The translations under genes were made by a program, and so were the position numbers. Shown piece by piece: positions 17,656 through 27,051 of a DNA stretch of 64,000 nt; position 1 is the first letter of the stretch; each line of letters starts with the position of its first letter. Source of the DNA: Parvibacter caecicola (GTDB lineage: Bacteria > Actinomycetota > Coriobacteriia > Coriobacteriales > Eggerthellaceae); the NCBI RefSeq assembly GCF_003725335.1, contig NZ_QIBY01000003.1:1-64000 (forward strand). Direction: 5' to 3'. Under the pieces are notes generated by a model. It saw only the letters and a program-made list of their open reading frames with translations. It ran no database searches and was not told the DNA's origin.

Positions 17656-19515
17656 CTATCCAAGCTCTAAAATGGCGCGATACGCCCTTTCGCAGCAAAG
17701 CCCATCGCGATACGGGAACGTTTGGGCCATCCTCGCCCGAAACTCCGGCTCGACTTCGCAGCCATCCGCCTCCCAAGATTCCAAGAGGGCAAACAACTCC
17801 TCCTCGCTTCTCGCAATAGGGCCAAACCCGTCCTTTTCGTAGTCGAAGTAGCCCTTGCAAAAATGATAGCCGCTGCCATCATTCTGTCCGCTTTCAAAAT
17901 GGTAGTAGATGCAGGGCCGCTCGATATAGGCCAGCTCAAAAGCCGCTGACGAGTAGTCCGTGACCAAGAGAGAGGAGTTGGCAAAGATGTCCTGTATCGA
18001 TTCCCCCGTCATATTGGACGCATACTCCACATAGGAGGGGAAAGAAAACTGGCCCGACTCTATATAGGGCACTAAATTCGCATGAGGGAAGAACACCACG
18101 CGAAAACCCTTCTTCGCCAATTTTTCGAGCCTCGGAGAATTCAGGAACGCACTCCACGCCTTAGCAAATTGGGATTCGGAAAAATGATCCAGCAAGTCGC
18201 GGGCATTCCCTTTCCCTGAAACCTTCCCCAGAAGATCCTGGCGCCATGTCGGCATTACAAGAATGGTTTTAGGGCCGTTCGGGTTTTCAGCCAGGGCGCT
18301 TGCTTTGCGCAAAAGAAGATCATGACGAGGGAACCCGGTGAGCCCAACCTCTTCTGGAAGAAGGCGGTAAGGGCCTCCCTCTTCCACGATAGAGTCGCGC
18401 TCCCGTACAGATGCCGCGACCATCAAATCGATCTCTCTTATCGTATTCAACCAGGGTGAAATATCATCCTTGGTCACGCCGTGCTGCAGAAAGACAAATT
18501 TCTTCGAGAAAAAGAAGTGGTCCCGGTAATATGAGAACACGTAGGGATCGGCATGGCTGCTTATAATCATCGAGCAGGCACAAGCTTCTCGCTCATACTC
18601 CGGCGACCCAAAATCTACCAGATGAAACCCCTCTTTTTTCAGCCTGTCCCAATGAACCGATGTCTTCCTCAAGGCAAAAACGCAGCGCTGCTCGGGGTGG
18701 TGATTCATCATGTAGCGATAGAAATGCTCGCCATTGTCATCCGCACACACATCGCGGTCCATAATGAGCCAGGTGTTTTCCTCTTGGGGATACCTGTCCC
18801 ATTTTGCCGTGAACGCCGAGAGGATGTCGGCCACGGGAACGGCTCCATCGAACTCTTTCCCATCCACGTCAAGTATGACGGCCCTGCCATCGTCCACAGA
18901 AAACGATAGTGTCTGTCCGTCCGAGCCATAGGGGACAATGAATTCCTGCGTATAGCAAAAATCCTCCCCCAGCATCCTGCGAATCGATTGCTTTTTAGGC
19001 AGCGATTTCATCTCCACGCCGTCGAGCAGCGCGTGCGGCATCTCAACAAAGGCCTGGCAACGCAGCCGTTTCTTCTCCAGATTGACCCTTCTCACGTACA
19101 CTTTAAGGAAAGGCGGCTGCTTGCCATAAAACTTGTCCAGGATGGCCGCCTTATGGTCAAAGCCCATTTTTTTGTTTAATGGGGAGAAAATAGCCTCTGG
19201 ATCTATTATGCAAAAAAGGTCGCCCAAGCGGTTCCATATCGCAGCGGCTTCTTGAGACCCGATAGAAAGCGTCCTGTCCTCCCTACCAGCAAAACGATGG
19301 ATGTAGGGCGCCAAATCAGATAGCACCGCCACTTCGGCACGTCTTCTCTCCTCCTCGTCTCGACCCCCTGAAAGAGCGTCTGCATAAGCATCGAAAGGGA
19401 TGTTAGAGGGCGACGACAGGTCCTGCTCGCCAAAGGCATATTTCGGTTCCTTTTGGCCTGCCGATCCAAAAGCTCTCTTTATTTTGCGCATCATCCGGGA
19501 AAGGGCAGCAGCCAT
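17656..19515 (-). CDS. CDP-glycerol glycerophosphotransferase family protein (TagF-like)
   Basis: A 619-residue protein. Residues ~116-240 are the module shared with the flanking GT2 proteins (GFDHKAAILDKFYGKQPPF...). Residues ~250-619 are the teichoic acid polymerase domain with an intact FLQHGVTKDD (catalytic His near 343) and LLVTDYSSAAFELAY (near 515-529). It would transfer alditol phosphate from a CDP-alditol to a growing chain at the inner membrane face. The start at 19515 has GAGGAGG upstream. It lacks a GT2 domain, unlike the protein at 15030. It is divergent from the GT2 at 19692, and the pair may share a promoter region. Confidence 0.85.
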   Translation of the reverse strand: MAAALSRMMRKIKRAFGSAGQKEPKYAFGEQDLSSPSNIPFDAYADALSGGRDEEERRRAEVAVLSDLAPYIHRFAGREDRTLSIGSQEAAAIWNRLGDLFCIIDPEAIFSPLNKKMGFDHKAAILDKFYGKQPPFLKVYVRRVNLEKKRLRCQAFVEMPHALLDGVEMKSLPKKQSIRRMLGEDFCYTQEFIVPYGSDGQTLSFSVDDGRAVILDVDGKEFDGAVPVADILSAFTAKWDRYPQEENTWLIMDRDVCADDNGEHFYRYMMNHHPEQRCVFALRKTSVHWDRLKKEGFHLVDFGSPEYEREACACSMIISSHADPYVFSYYRDHFFFSKKFVFLQHGVTKDDISPWLNTIREIDLMVAASVRERDSIVEEGGPYRLLPEEVGLTGFPRHDLLLRKASALAENPNGPKTILVMPTWRQDLLGKVSGKGNARDLLDHFSESQFAKAWSAFLNSPRLEKLAKKGFRVVFFPHANLVPYIESGQFSFPSYVEYASNMTGESIQDIFANSSLLVTDYSSAAFELAYIERPCIYYHFESGQNDGSGYHFCKGYFDYEKDGFGPIARSEEELFALLESWEADGCEVEPEFRARMAQTFPYRDGLCCERAYRAILELG

Positions 19516-19691
19516 CTCTTCGCCTCCTCAAAGCGCGCCGAAGCGTCGAACAGATTTAGTTTAATTCAATGGCGGCGCATCTCTTCACAAGTTGTCCCGT
19601 TTCAGAAAAGACGCATGATGAACAGCATCCACGTGATACCATCGGCCAGAGGCAGCCGCACAATTTGCGCATGCGATTCGGAAGGAGAAGA

Positions 19692-21074
19692 ATGAAAGCC
19701 CCGAAGTTCCTGAGGAGGCTGCTGGGGAAGCAGCATTCGGCACCGCGCCCAAGCTCTTATGCCCCTTCTTCATCCTATGCCATTGTGTCTGCCGCCTACA
19801 ATGTGGCACCGTACCTGGATGAGTTTTTTGGCAGCATAGCCCAGCAGACCATAGACCGTCGATTTCTCTCCGTGGTTGTTGTAGACGACGGCTCCACGGA
19901 TGAAACAGCTGCCATTTGCGAACGATGGGCCGAGGAACTTCCCGGCCAAGTTACGCTTATCCGTCAAGAAAACGGCGGTCAGGCCGCCGCCCGGAACCAC
20001 GGCCTTCAGCTCGTGAGCGCCGAATGGGTAACCTTCACGGACCCTGACGATTTCCTTGCGCCGGATTATTTCGAGACGGTGGACCGGGCGATATCGAGGC
20101 ACCCTGATGCCGTATTTCTTGCCACAAAATTTTTTCCCTACGATGAGAGCACCGGCACAACCACGGCAAAGCACCCCCTCAATTGGCGGTTTACCAACGA
20201 CGGGGCCTTTTACTCCGTACTTGATGAGTCCATGCCCATGGCCCTCTCCATGGCATCGGGCTTTTTCAAGACAGAACATATCGAAGACGAGTCCCTGAAA
20301 GCCTCAACGGAGATTAAACCGGTTTTCGAGGACGCCCACTTCGTAGGCCGCTACCTTGCTTCAGCGAAAAGCGGCACTGCGGGGTTCTTGGGATCGGCAA
20401 AATACTATTATCGAAAAAGGGCAGATGAGTCTTCCACGATGGATCATTCATGGGACGGAACCGATCGACTACTCACAGTTCCCCGAATGGGCCACGCGGA
20501 CTTGCTCAGATACGCCCAAGAGGCCCGAGGAGAAATACCTGCATTCGCTAAGCTTACGGTTCTCTACGACATTGGATGGTATTTCCGCAACCACGTAGAC
20601 CACCCGGAACTGGGCGACCACTTCACCAGCACCGATATCGCAGAAGGGCGACGCCTCTTAGAGGAAAACCTGCAGGCCATAGGCTACGACATGCTTTTCA
20701 GCCCACAAAACAAAGCGATGGGATTTGACCACAAAGCAGCTATCGCTAAAACATTCTTCGGAAAGAACCCCCCGTTTCAGAAGGCTTACCTCATAGCCTC
20801 TGACACTGAGAACTGTCGCCTAACGTTCAGGACTTTCGTGTCCGCACCCGCAGTCTTCGTGGACGAGCAGCGCGTAGACCCCGCATTGGACACCCTTCAA
20901 CGGTTTTTCTGGGGCGAGCCCTTTTACTGCCGCTACACATTGGAAATCCCCTACCAATCGACCAGTAGCCGGGTTCGCTTCGATTTCGGAGACAGGTTGC
21001 CGGTTCAAATAGACACAAAGGGAACCGTGCTTCCCAATGGGTCCACCGTTGCGGAGTTCCTGGCGCACATGTAA
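19692..21074 (+). CDS. GT2 glycosyltransferase with the shared C-terminal module
   Basis: A 460-residue GT2 enzyme: VVVVDDGSTDET near residue 60, FTDPDD near 115-120, and an ENGGQAAARNHG motif. From about residue 340 it carries the same beta-rich module as the two previous genes (AMGFDHKAAI...FFGKNPPFQKAY) but ends there, with no TagF domain. I place the start at ATG 19692 (MKAPKF), with AAGGAG just upstream; the open frame extends 41 codons further but that part is basic, low in structure and has no good ribosome site. Probably adds sugars to the same phosphate-containing polymer. Confidence 0.82.
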   Translation: MKAPKFLRRLLGKQHSAPRPSSYAPSSSYAIVSAAYNVAPYLDEFFGSIAQQTIDRRFLSVVVVDDGSTDETAAICERWAEELPGQVTLIRQENGGQAAARNHGLQLVSAEWVTFTDPDDFLAPDYFETVDRAISRHPDAVFLATKFFPYDESTGTTTAKHPLNWRFTNDGAFYSVLDESMPMALSMASGFFKTEHIEDESLKASTEIKPVFEDAHFVGRYLASAKSGTAGFLGSAKYYYRKRADESSTMDHSWDGTDRLLTVPRMGHADLLRYAQEARGEIPAFAKLTVLYDIGWYFRNHVDHPELGDHFTSTDIAEGRRLLEENLQAIGYDMLFSPQNKAMGFDHKAAIAKTFFGKNPPFQKAYLIASDTENCRLTFRTFVSAPAVFVDEQRVDPALDTLQRFFWGEPFYCRYTLEIPYQSTSSRVRFDFGDRLPVQIDTKGTVLPNGSTVAEFLAHM

Positions 21075-21096
21075 TCCAAAACGGTGGCGGGCCCCG

Positions 21097-22317
21097 TTAT
21101 CGGTCCACCACCCTCATCGGGTCAACTTCTATCTCCAGGCAATGGCCCGCAAAGCGCGGGTGCCAGTAAGCACGACCGTCTTCCTCGCGCACGTCTTCCG
21201 CCAAAACATCGTAGCGGTCGAACCCGTACTCTTGAGTAACGCCAATGGCAGCTGCAAGCTCGGAGAAATACGGTTCGTCACCAAGTTGCATGGCCTTAGC
21301 GAGCAGCCTCATCGAGGACGGAAGATAGCCGATGCCCTCCGCGTCGAGATAAGGTGCCGAAGCGTCTTTCAATCGCCCGAAATTGGCTCGACGCTCGTTG
21401 GCATCCTCGCACAGCCCCACCGCCTTCGCGGCACCCATCCAGGAATAACGAAACACTCGCTGCATAATGCGGTCGCCGCGGAGCACTTTCTCCATATCGG
21501 CGTATCGTTCTAGAAGCCCCATCAACCCAACGAAAACCTTGAGGTCGCGCTCGAAATCAGAGGGACTGAGGGCTATCAGATTCGCACCGTCGTCACGAGT
21601 GGTAACGTAATAGTAGCCATAATCGGCAGCGATAGAATGGCTGGCAACGCGAAGCAGCGCCTCCTCGACGAACAGGTCGTCCTCTCGAAGGCTAAGCGAT
21701 GGGTCGAAGCGGATTCCCTGCTTCCGAATGGGCCTTGCGCGAAAAAGCTTGTAGCAGGTGAGGCTGTCGCATACGGGATCGGAATAGATATCCGCGTGCG
21801 GAATGCTTCCTTTTCGGAAAGGTGCCCGCGCAATGGGGCGTCCATCAGGCGTCGCCAGTTTCACCAACAACACATCGGAACGCCACTCCTCAGCGTGCTT
21901 CACCATCCTCCTGAACGCGTCTTCGCCAAAATAATCATCGGCATCGCAGAAGAAGATGTGTTTGCCTTTCGACTGTTCGATGCCCATGTTGCGGGGAATC
22001 GACGGGCCTCCAGTGCGGCCGCACTCCACCACGCGGAAAAGGGCGGGATGCTGAGCAGCTACCTCTTTGGCATACTCCAGGCTGCCATCAGTGGAGCCGT
22101 CGTCCATCACCAGCACCTCAACCTCCGAAAGGTCGTACGTCTGCTCCAGGATGCTGGCCACCGTTTTCTTGAAATAAGGCATGGCATTGTACAGGGGTAT
22201 CACCACGGTCAGCATCTTGCGGCCGGAAAGGCGGCGGCCAGCGCGGCAGGCGACGCGCTTGGCCTTGCGCACGGCACGGCGGCAGAAATCCTGCGGGCTT
22301 TTGAAGTTTTTGGCCAT
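21097..22317 (-). CDS. GT2 glycosyltransferase
   Basis: A 406-residue GT2 enzyme with a basic N-terminus (residues 1-34), LTVVIPLYNAMPYFKKTV, EVLVMDDGSTDGS, GGPSIPRNMGIE and FFCDADDYF (the DXD). It resembles TagA/TarS-region and TarQ-type GT2 proteins found beside TagF. It is separated from the previous GT2 by only 22 bases tail to tail. Upstream of its ATG is AGAGGGG. From here on the base composition is visibly richer in G+C than in the first 20 kb. Confidence 0.85.
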   Translation of the reverse strand: MAKNFKSPQDFCRRAVRKAKRVACRAGRRLSGRKMLTVVIPLYNAMPYFKKTVASILEQTYDLSEVEVLVMDDGSTDGSLEYAKEVAAQHPALFRVVECGRTGGPSIPRNMGIEQSKGKHIFFCDADDYFGEDAFRRMVKHAEEWRSDVLLVKLATPDGRPIARAPFRKGSIPHADIYSDPVCDSLTCYKLFRARPIRKQGIRFDPSLSLREDDLFVEEALLRVASHSIAADYGYYYVTTRDDGANLIALSPSDFERDLKVFVGLMGLLERYADMEKVLRGDRIMQRVFRYSWMGAAKAVGLCEDANERRANFGRLKDASAPYLDAEGIGYLPSSMRLLAKAMQLGDEPYFSELAAAIGVTQEYGFDRYDVLAEDVREEDGRAYWHPRFAGHCLEIEVDPMRVVDR

Positions 22318-22409
22318 GTTCCCCTCTTTGGTCGGTGCGCGCCTTCGAGCACGCGGCTAGATGAAGGCGGGCGCTTGCCTTTGCAGCAAAGTGCATCGTT
22401 GCTGCTGAT

Positions 22410-22440
22410 TTAGGCAGAGATAGAATCTCTGCCCTACGAA
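22410..22440 (-). repeat. Family A palindromic repeat, single copy
   Basis: An inverted repeat GGCAGAGAT / ATCTCTGCC around a three-base loop, flanked by CCCTACGAA. It sits between the GT2 start and the TagF stop, i.e. inside the presumed transcription unit. Confidence 0.9.
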
Positions 22441-22474
22441 AAGCGTGGCAACGGACCCTTTTGGACCACAGCGC

Positions 22475-24154
22475 CTAGTCCATCGCGCTCTTGTCGCCCA
22501 GCAGCAAGTAGTCGATCACGCGGTCACTTGCCAGCTTCTCGCCTTCGCTGTTGCGGTCCACCAGCATAGGCGACAGCTGCTGCGTTTCCGGATGCAGCAC
22601 CATTTCCGTAAGCCGCCGCACCAACTCGTGCGAGTTCATGCATACAGCCCCTGGCGCCACATCCGCCACCGGGCGGTGGATACCACGCGTAGCAGCGTAA
22701 TAGTCCAAGTCATAAGGGAAGAATACTACAGGCCGCCCCAAAAGCAAGTAATCATAGAAGCAACTGGAGTAGTCGGTCACCAACACGTCAGTCTTGTAGT
22801 AGAGGCGGTTGACGTCTCCCCCGCTGGCATCCATCATCACATCGGCATACTGCCCCGGGATAGGTACCGGCTCCTCGATGAACCGGTGCATCTTGAACAG
22901 CACCACGCTGTTGGTGTCGTAACAGAATTGCGCCAGCACATCGAAGTCCAGTTGATCGAACTGGTAATGGGCGCTCTTTTGGTCTTTGCCCCGGTATGTG
23001 GGGGCAAACAGCACCACATGCTTGCCGGCCGCCTGCGGGAACTTCTCTTCAAACTCCCTCTCGGCCGCAGCGCGCACATCATCGTCCAGGAAATGCTCCA
23101 AACGCGGCATACCAGTAGGCAGCATGCAGCTCTCAGGAATGCCGAACACCTCAGCGTAAATCTCCCTCAGATGGCTGTTGCCCACCAGCGCGTGGGTGTA
23201 CTTGCGATGCCCGGCCGCATATGGGTTAGGGCTGCCGCTAATCCCGAAACGCCCAAATCCCACCAGTTTGAAACCATAGCCCGCGTGCCATACTTGGGTG
23301 ATCTCCACCTCCGGCGGGAAGTTTATGCTGTTCAAAATGGGAGTGTAGTCTTCCACGAAAATGAAATCCGCTCGCGCCATCTTCTTCAGCACGCTTACGG
23401 TGTCGGCCACTTTCGCCGCGCCCTCTTGCTTGAAGATGTTACGGAAGCTGTATTCCACAGTGAATTGGCCCTCCAGCCCCCGCTCCTTCAGACGCTGGTT
23501 GATAGCCGCCAAGTTGCCCATCATGCGTTCGTTGTTCTCAGACATGAACAGCACGTGCTTGCCGTCCTTTTTCGCGCTGGTGCGAAAAACGTGATAGAGG
23601 GCGTTCATGGCTCCGAACACCAGCTTCTTTTTGGAGAATGCCATACCGGGCTTCGGATTCTTCTTGAAGTATTCCACCCGCAGCTCAAGCCGCGGCGGCA
23701 AAGCATCATCCTGCGGCACGGCAAACTGCACGGCGTACATTTCGCCCTTGCCGAAGTAGAATGACCGGTTCAAATCCTCTAGCTTGCTCATCACCTTCGG
23801 CCCCACGCGCAATTGAGCCAGCTGCTCCGCCTCGTCCAATTGCCAAATGCCGCTGGGCAACAGCCCGCGCTCTTCCCCATTGGCGAAGTTGATTTTGTAA
23901 GCAACACGGCCCTCGGGCACGTTCTCCCGGAAGCCTTCTACCGTGCCCGCAGCAAGGGGGCGCACCAGCTGCCGCTTGTTGCAGAACAGCACCGGCTGCA
24001 CGCCATCGGCATTTGCCAACACCAACAACATATGAGTGCGATGCCAAACGATGTCCTCGATGACCGCAGGGCTCATAGGGCGCTCGGTTGCGGGAACCTC
24101 GCTAAAGGGCTTGGGAGCCGGCATGACGGTAGGGTCTTGTTGGGAGATCTGCAT
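22475..24154 (-). CDS. CDP-alditol phosphotransferase, TagF/TarL family
   Basis: A 559-residue protein. The first ~190 residues are a beta-rich N-terminal part (sugar modification-like, unrecognised); the rest is the polymerase domain: ITQVWHAGYGFKLVGFGRF with the first catalytic His, HVVLFAPTYRGKD, VLFKMHRF with the second His, and VLVTDYSSCFYDYLLLGRP. It would build a poly(alditol phosphate) chain from CDP-alditol supplied by the nearby cytidylyltransferase. Start 24154 is preceded by AGGAAG. Family A repeats lie on both sides of it. Confidence 0.88.
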   Translation of the reverse strand: MQISQQDPTVMPAPKPFSEVPATERPMSPAVIEDIVWHRTHMLLVLANADGVQPVLFCNKRQLVRPLAAGTVEGFRENVPEGRVAYKINFANGEERGLLPSGIWQLDEAEQLAQLRVGPKVMSKLEDLNRSFYFGKGEMYAVQFAVPQDDALPPRLELRVEYFKKNPKPGMAFSKKKLVFGAMNALYHVFRTSAKKDGKHVLFMSENNERMMGNLAAINQRLKERGLEGQFTVEYSFRNIFKQEGAAKVADTVSVLKKMARADFIFVEDYTPILNSINFPPEVEITQVWHAGYGFKLVGFGRFGISGSPNPYAAGHRKYTHALVGNSHLREIYAEVFGIPESCMLPTGMPRLEHFLDDDVRAAAEREFEEKFPQAAGKHVVLFAPTYRGKDQKSAHYQFDQLDFDVLAQFCYDTNSVVLFKMHRFIEEPVPIPGQYADVMMDASGGDVNRLYYKTDVLVTDYSSCFYDYLLLGRPVVFFPYDLDYYAATRGIHRPVADVAPGAVCMNSHELVRRLTEMVLHPETQQLSPMLVDRNSEGEKLASDRVIDYLLLGDKSAMD

Positions 24155-24210
24155 TGGTTCTTCCTGGATTGGTTGCGTACACTGTCGATAGCCCGATGTC
24201 CCTTGTTGGG

Positions 24211-24240
24211 TAGGCAGAGATAGAATCTCCGCCCTACGAA
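24211..24240 (-). repeat. Family A palindromic repeat, single copy with one stem mismatch
   Basis: GGCAGAGAT TCT-type palindrome where one arm reads ATCTCCGCC; followed by CCTACGAA. It lies between gatZ-like and tagF-like genes. Confidence 0.85.
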
Positions 24241-24272
24241 ATCGGCGAATCGGCCGCGCGGGGCTGGGGCTG

Positions 24273-25580
24273 CTACATCTCGCCGTTGTTGCGGGTGGCG
24301 TACAGGTAGTCGTCTATGCGGTCGCCAATGCGGTCGAGCAAAATATCCTCAGCGTTATTGGGCAGCTCGCCGGCGCGAATACGATAGTACTGGGTGGGCA
24401 GGTACTGGCTGAGCATACACAGCGGGATCACGCCATCGGACAAGTTGGCCAACAGCGTTTCGCATGCCGCCGCCACCGCCGGCTCCGGCAAGTAATAGCG
24501 ACTGCGATCGAAGAAGCTATAGGCACGGCTGATGGCCTGGTCGTTCGCGGAACCCTTGTAGTAGTCCTCCCAGTGTTTAGGATTATCCACCATGGCATCT
24601 TCCAGCGTTTTGCGGAAGTACGACCGCTTCTCCGGCTGGTCGGCGTACACGCGCTGCTCAATGCCCTCCAAGCTGAACAGTCCCTCTCGCAGGGCGAAGG
24701 TAAAGGCGGGCCCCACCTTCAGAATGGCACAGCCGTCCTGACACATTTGGGCCAGGTTCTTTTCGGTTTGATAATCGGTGGAATGGCCCTCTATGGCCAT
24801 GTTGGTACCATACATGTAGTCGCACAGCTCCGCTGCGGCCTCATGGCTGTACTCGTCTAGCGTGCGCTCATGGAACTCCACGCCCATCTCCACCACAAAG
24901 CCCACCACACGGTCGAAGGCGTCCAGGATTCCGCGGTCGTCGAAGGTCTTGCGGTAGGCCGCCAGTGCCTGCTTGCAGTCCTCAACAGCGGTAACGCCCA
25001 TCTCCTCGCAATCGCTGGCACCGCCGGGGATGGGCACTTCGCTGCCCAGGATGTACACCGGCGGCTCAGCTTCCGGGTGCTGCGCCCGGTACTGGGCGAA
25101 CGCCTCTTCCGCCGCTTCACAGAGCAGGGCGCCGCGGCGGGCGCACACGGCCACGTCCAGTGGGGCATTGGGGTCGTCGTCCCCCACCCGCATCGAGGTA
25201 TCTAGATGAATCTTGGTGTAGCCGGCCAGCACACAGGCGCGCACCAGGTCGGCCGCGTGGGGCATGGCCTCCGCTTCGGGCAAATTGCACCAGGGCAACG
25301 GGCCCAGATGGTCGCCGCCCAGCATATAGCGGCTGCGATCAAGCCCTTCCTCAGCCGCCAGTTTCGCCACAAAATCGGCGAAATCCTGCGGGGTCATACC
25401 AGTGTAGCCCCCCAACTGGTTCACCTGGTTGGAAGTGGACTCGATAAGACAGAGGGTCTTCGTCTGCTTCGCCTTGCGGAGCACCGCTTTCACCACGTAG
25501 GCATTGGCGGAGCAGCAGGAATAGATGCCCACCGGGCGACCCGCTTTATTGCGCTGCACAATCTGCTTTATTGGATGCAT
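24273..25580 (-). CDS. GatZ/KbaZ family protein (tagatose-bisphosphate aldolase non-catalytic subunit type)
   Basis: A 435-residue TIM-barrel protein of the GatZ/KbaZ family: MHPIKQIVQRNKAG, LIESTSNQVNQLGGYTGM, YMLGGDHLGPLPW, KIHLDTSMR, YILGSEVPIPGG and the C-terminal SQYLPTQYYRIRAGEL are all typical. Classically it is called an accessory subunit of class II tagatose-1,6-bisphosphate aldolase, but no GatY/KbaY partner is present here. Family members have been reported as ketose or ketose-phosphate 4-epimerases, which would suit a role before the adjacent alditol-phosphate dehydrogenase. AGGAGG precedes the ATG. Function in this context is inferred. Confidence 0.88.
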   Translation of the reverse strand: MHPIKQIVQRNKAGRPVGIYSCCSANAYVVKAVLRKAKQTKTLCLIESTSNQVNQLGGYTGMTPQDFADFVAKLAAEEGLDRSRYMLGGDHLGPLPWCNLPEAEAMPHAADLVRACVLAGYTKIHLDTSMRVGDDDPNAPLDVAVCARRGALLCEAAEEAFAQYRAQHPEAEPPVYILGSEVPIPGGASDCEEMGVTAVEDCKQALAAYRKTFDDRGILDAFDRVVGFVVEMGVEFHERTLDEYSHEAAAELCDYMYGTNMAIEGHSTDYQTEKNLAQMCQDGCAILKVGPAFTFALREGLFSLEGIEQRVYADQPEKRSYFRKTLEDAMVDNPKHWEDYYKGSANDQAISRAYSFFDRSRYYLPEPAVAAACETLLANLSDGVIPLCMLSQYLPTQYYRIRAGELPNNAEDILLDRIGDRIDDYLYATRNNGEM

Positions 25581-25761
25581 GAGAGGGGGCCTCCTGTTTC
25601 TCTTGCGTGTTTCGGGCGATTTTACCGCAACAGACTTTTCTCCCCGCCGCCCAAGGCACGAATCTACGCAAGAGACACCTTTGCCCCGTTAAAACACTGT
25701 AGGGTAAAAGCACAGGAGCCATCAGCAATAGGCGCCCTCCGAAACCGGGGCTCACGGCCCC

Positions 25762-26964
25762 TTAAGCCTCGATGAGCACCTTGCCGGATGCTTTGTTTTG
25801 GGAGCCTGGGGCAAAGCGGGCGAAGGCTTCGGCGGCCTCGGCGAGGGGGTACACCGTGTCCACCATGGCCTCTGTCACCTTCATGGCGCCAACGGCGAAC
25901 AGCCGTGCCGCCAGCGGCCATTCCTCCCCCGGCCAGGGCGCCGAGTACGACATCCACGAACCGGTAAGGAACAGCTCCTTGCGGTTGATATCCTCCCAGA
26001 GTCGAGGACTGAACACCATGTCTTCCTTGGGAGTTCCCACCATGCACACGCGGCCATGGTTGGCGGCCAGCTCCAGGCTACGGGGCATGGCCGCCGCGTT
26101 GCCTGTCGCATCGAATACGAAATCGAAGCCAATGGGAGCGTAGGCCTCCTTCGCAGCCGTAATCCAATCGTCCCCGCTGGTAAGCGCCACCTGGCGCACC
26201 CCTGCTTCTTGCGCCACCTCCAGAGGGGCTTCTCGGCGCCCCAGTAGCACCACACGGGCTCCCGCCGCCTGCAACGCCTGGGCCAGGAAGATGCCGATGG
26301 TGCCGCTACCCACCACGGCCGCGGTGCTGCCGGCATACGCGGCAAACCAGGCGTATGCATGGGGGCTTTCGCAATCCTCAGGGGAGCTGTTGCCGACGGC
26401 AGAGATGAATCTCTGCCCTACGAATTTCTCTTGCAGCTTTTCGGGTTGGTTGTCCTCCTCCGCACCTGCAGCATCACCGCACCCCCACTGCAGCCGTCCC
26501 AACAGACGCAGGGCATGCAGGGCCACCGTAGCCGGCTCGAAAAACGCCCCGTTCAGGTACGACACATCATCCGGCAGCGGAAACACGTTCTGAGCCGGAG
26601 CAGCCACATATTCCGCGAAGGCGCCAGGACGCCTGCTGCCAATAAAGCTGTAGTGTTTGCACAACGAGAAATCGCCCGCCGCGCAATCGTCGCACTCGTG
26701 GCAAGGCACCAGCGGCACACCGGCCACCCGCTGCCCCATCAGAGCGGCATCAACACCGTCGCCCACTTCCACCACTTCACCGGAAAACTCGTGGCCCAGC
26801 ACAATGGGGTATGAATGGGCCGTCCCCATCCAAACCCGCGGCACGTCAGATCCGCATACGCCGCAATAGGCCACCCGCACCAGCACCTCGCCGGGCGCCG
26901 GCGCCGGACACGCCATTTCGCAGGTTTCTACCACTTCCGGCCTTTGCACAACTGCAGCTTTCAT
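25762..26964 (-). CDS. Zinc alcohol dehydrogenase, alditol-phosphate type (TarJ/GatD-like), with in-frame repeat
   Basis: A 400-residue medium-chain dehydrogenase. CGVCGSDVPR carries the first catalytic Cys, LGHEFSGEVVEVGDGVD the zinc His-Glu, and CHECDDCAAGDFSLC the structural-zinc cysteines; the Rossmann motif is VVGSGTIGIF. It would reduce a ketose phosphate to an alditol phosphate (or the reverse). About 45 extra residues lie between the catalytic and Rossmann parts (roughly 168-215). They include KFVGQRFISAVG, encoded by a family A repeat (26398-26424). The start at MKAAVVQ (26964) fits the family; the frame is open further upstream but unrelated. Divergent from the cytidylyltransferase gene. 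Confidence 0.85.
   Translation of the reverse strand: MKAAVVQRPEVVETCEMACPAPAPGEVLVRVAYCGVCGSDVPRVWMGTAHSYPIVLGHEFSGEVVEVGDGVDAALMGQRVAGVPLVPCHECDDCAAGDFSLCKHYSFIGSRRPGAFAEYVAAPAQNVFPLPDDVSYLNGAFFEPATVALHALRLLGRLQWGCGDAAGAEEDNQPEKLQEKFVGQRFISAVGNSSPEDCESPHAYAWFAAYAGSTAAVVGSGTIGIFLAQALQAAGARVVLLGRREAPLEVAQEAGVRQVALTSGDDWITAAKEAYAPIGFDFVFDATGNAAAMPRSLELAANHGRVCMVGTPKEDMVFSPRLWEDINRKELFLTGSWMSYSAPWPGEEWPLAARLFAVGAMKVTEAMVDTVYPLAEAAEAFARFAPGSQNKASGKVLIEA
26398..26424 (-). repeat. Family A palindromic repeat in frame inside the dehydrogenase gene
   Basis: GGCAGAGAT / ATCTCTGCC with the CCTACGAA tail; the reading frame passes through it as FVGQRFISA without a stop. The central bases read gaa rather than agaa, so the copy is one base shorter than the canonical one. 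Confidence 0.9.
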
Positions 26965-27051
26965 GGACAACGCTCCTTTCGCTTGACGCCATTCTATCGC
27001 AAGGGCCAAATTCGCTAAAATAGCCGGAGTGCTTCCAAGGAAGGGATTTCC

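Noticed and set aside
22445..23764. 439-codon plus-strand open frame opposite the TagF-like gene
   Set aside because: Shadow of a coding region with conserved motifs on the minus strand.
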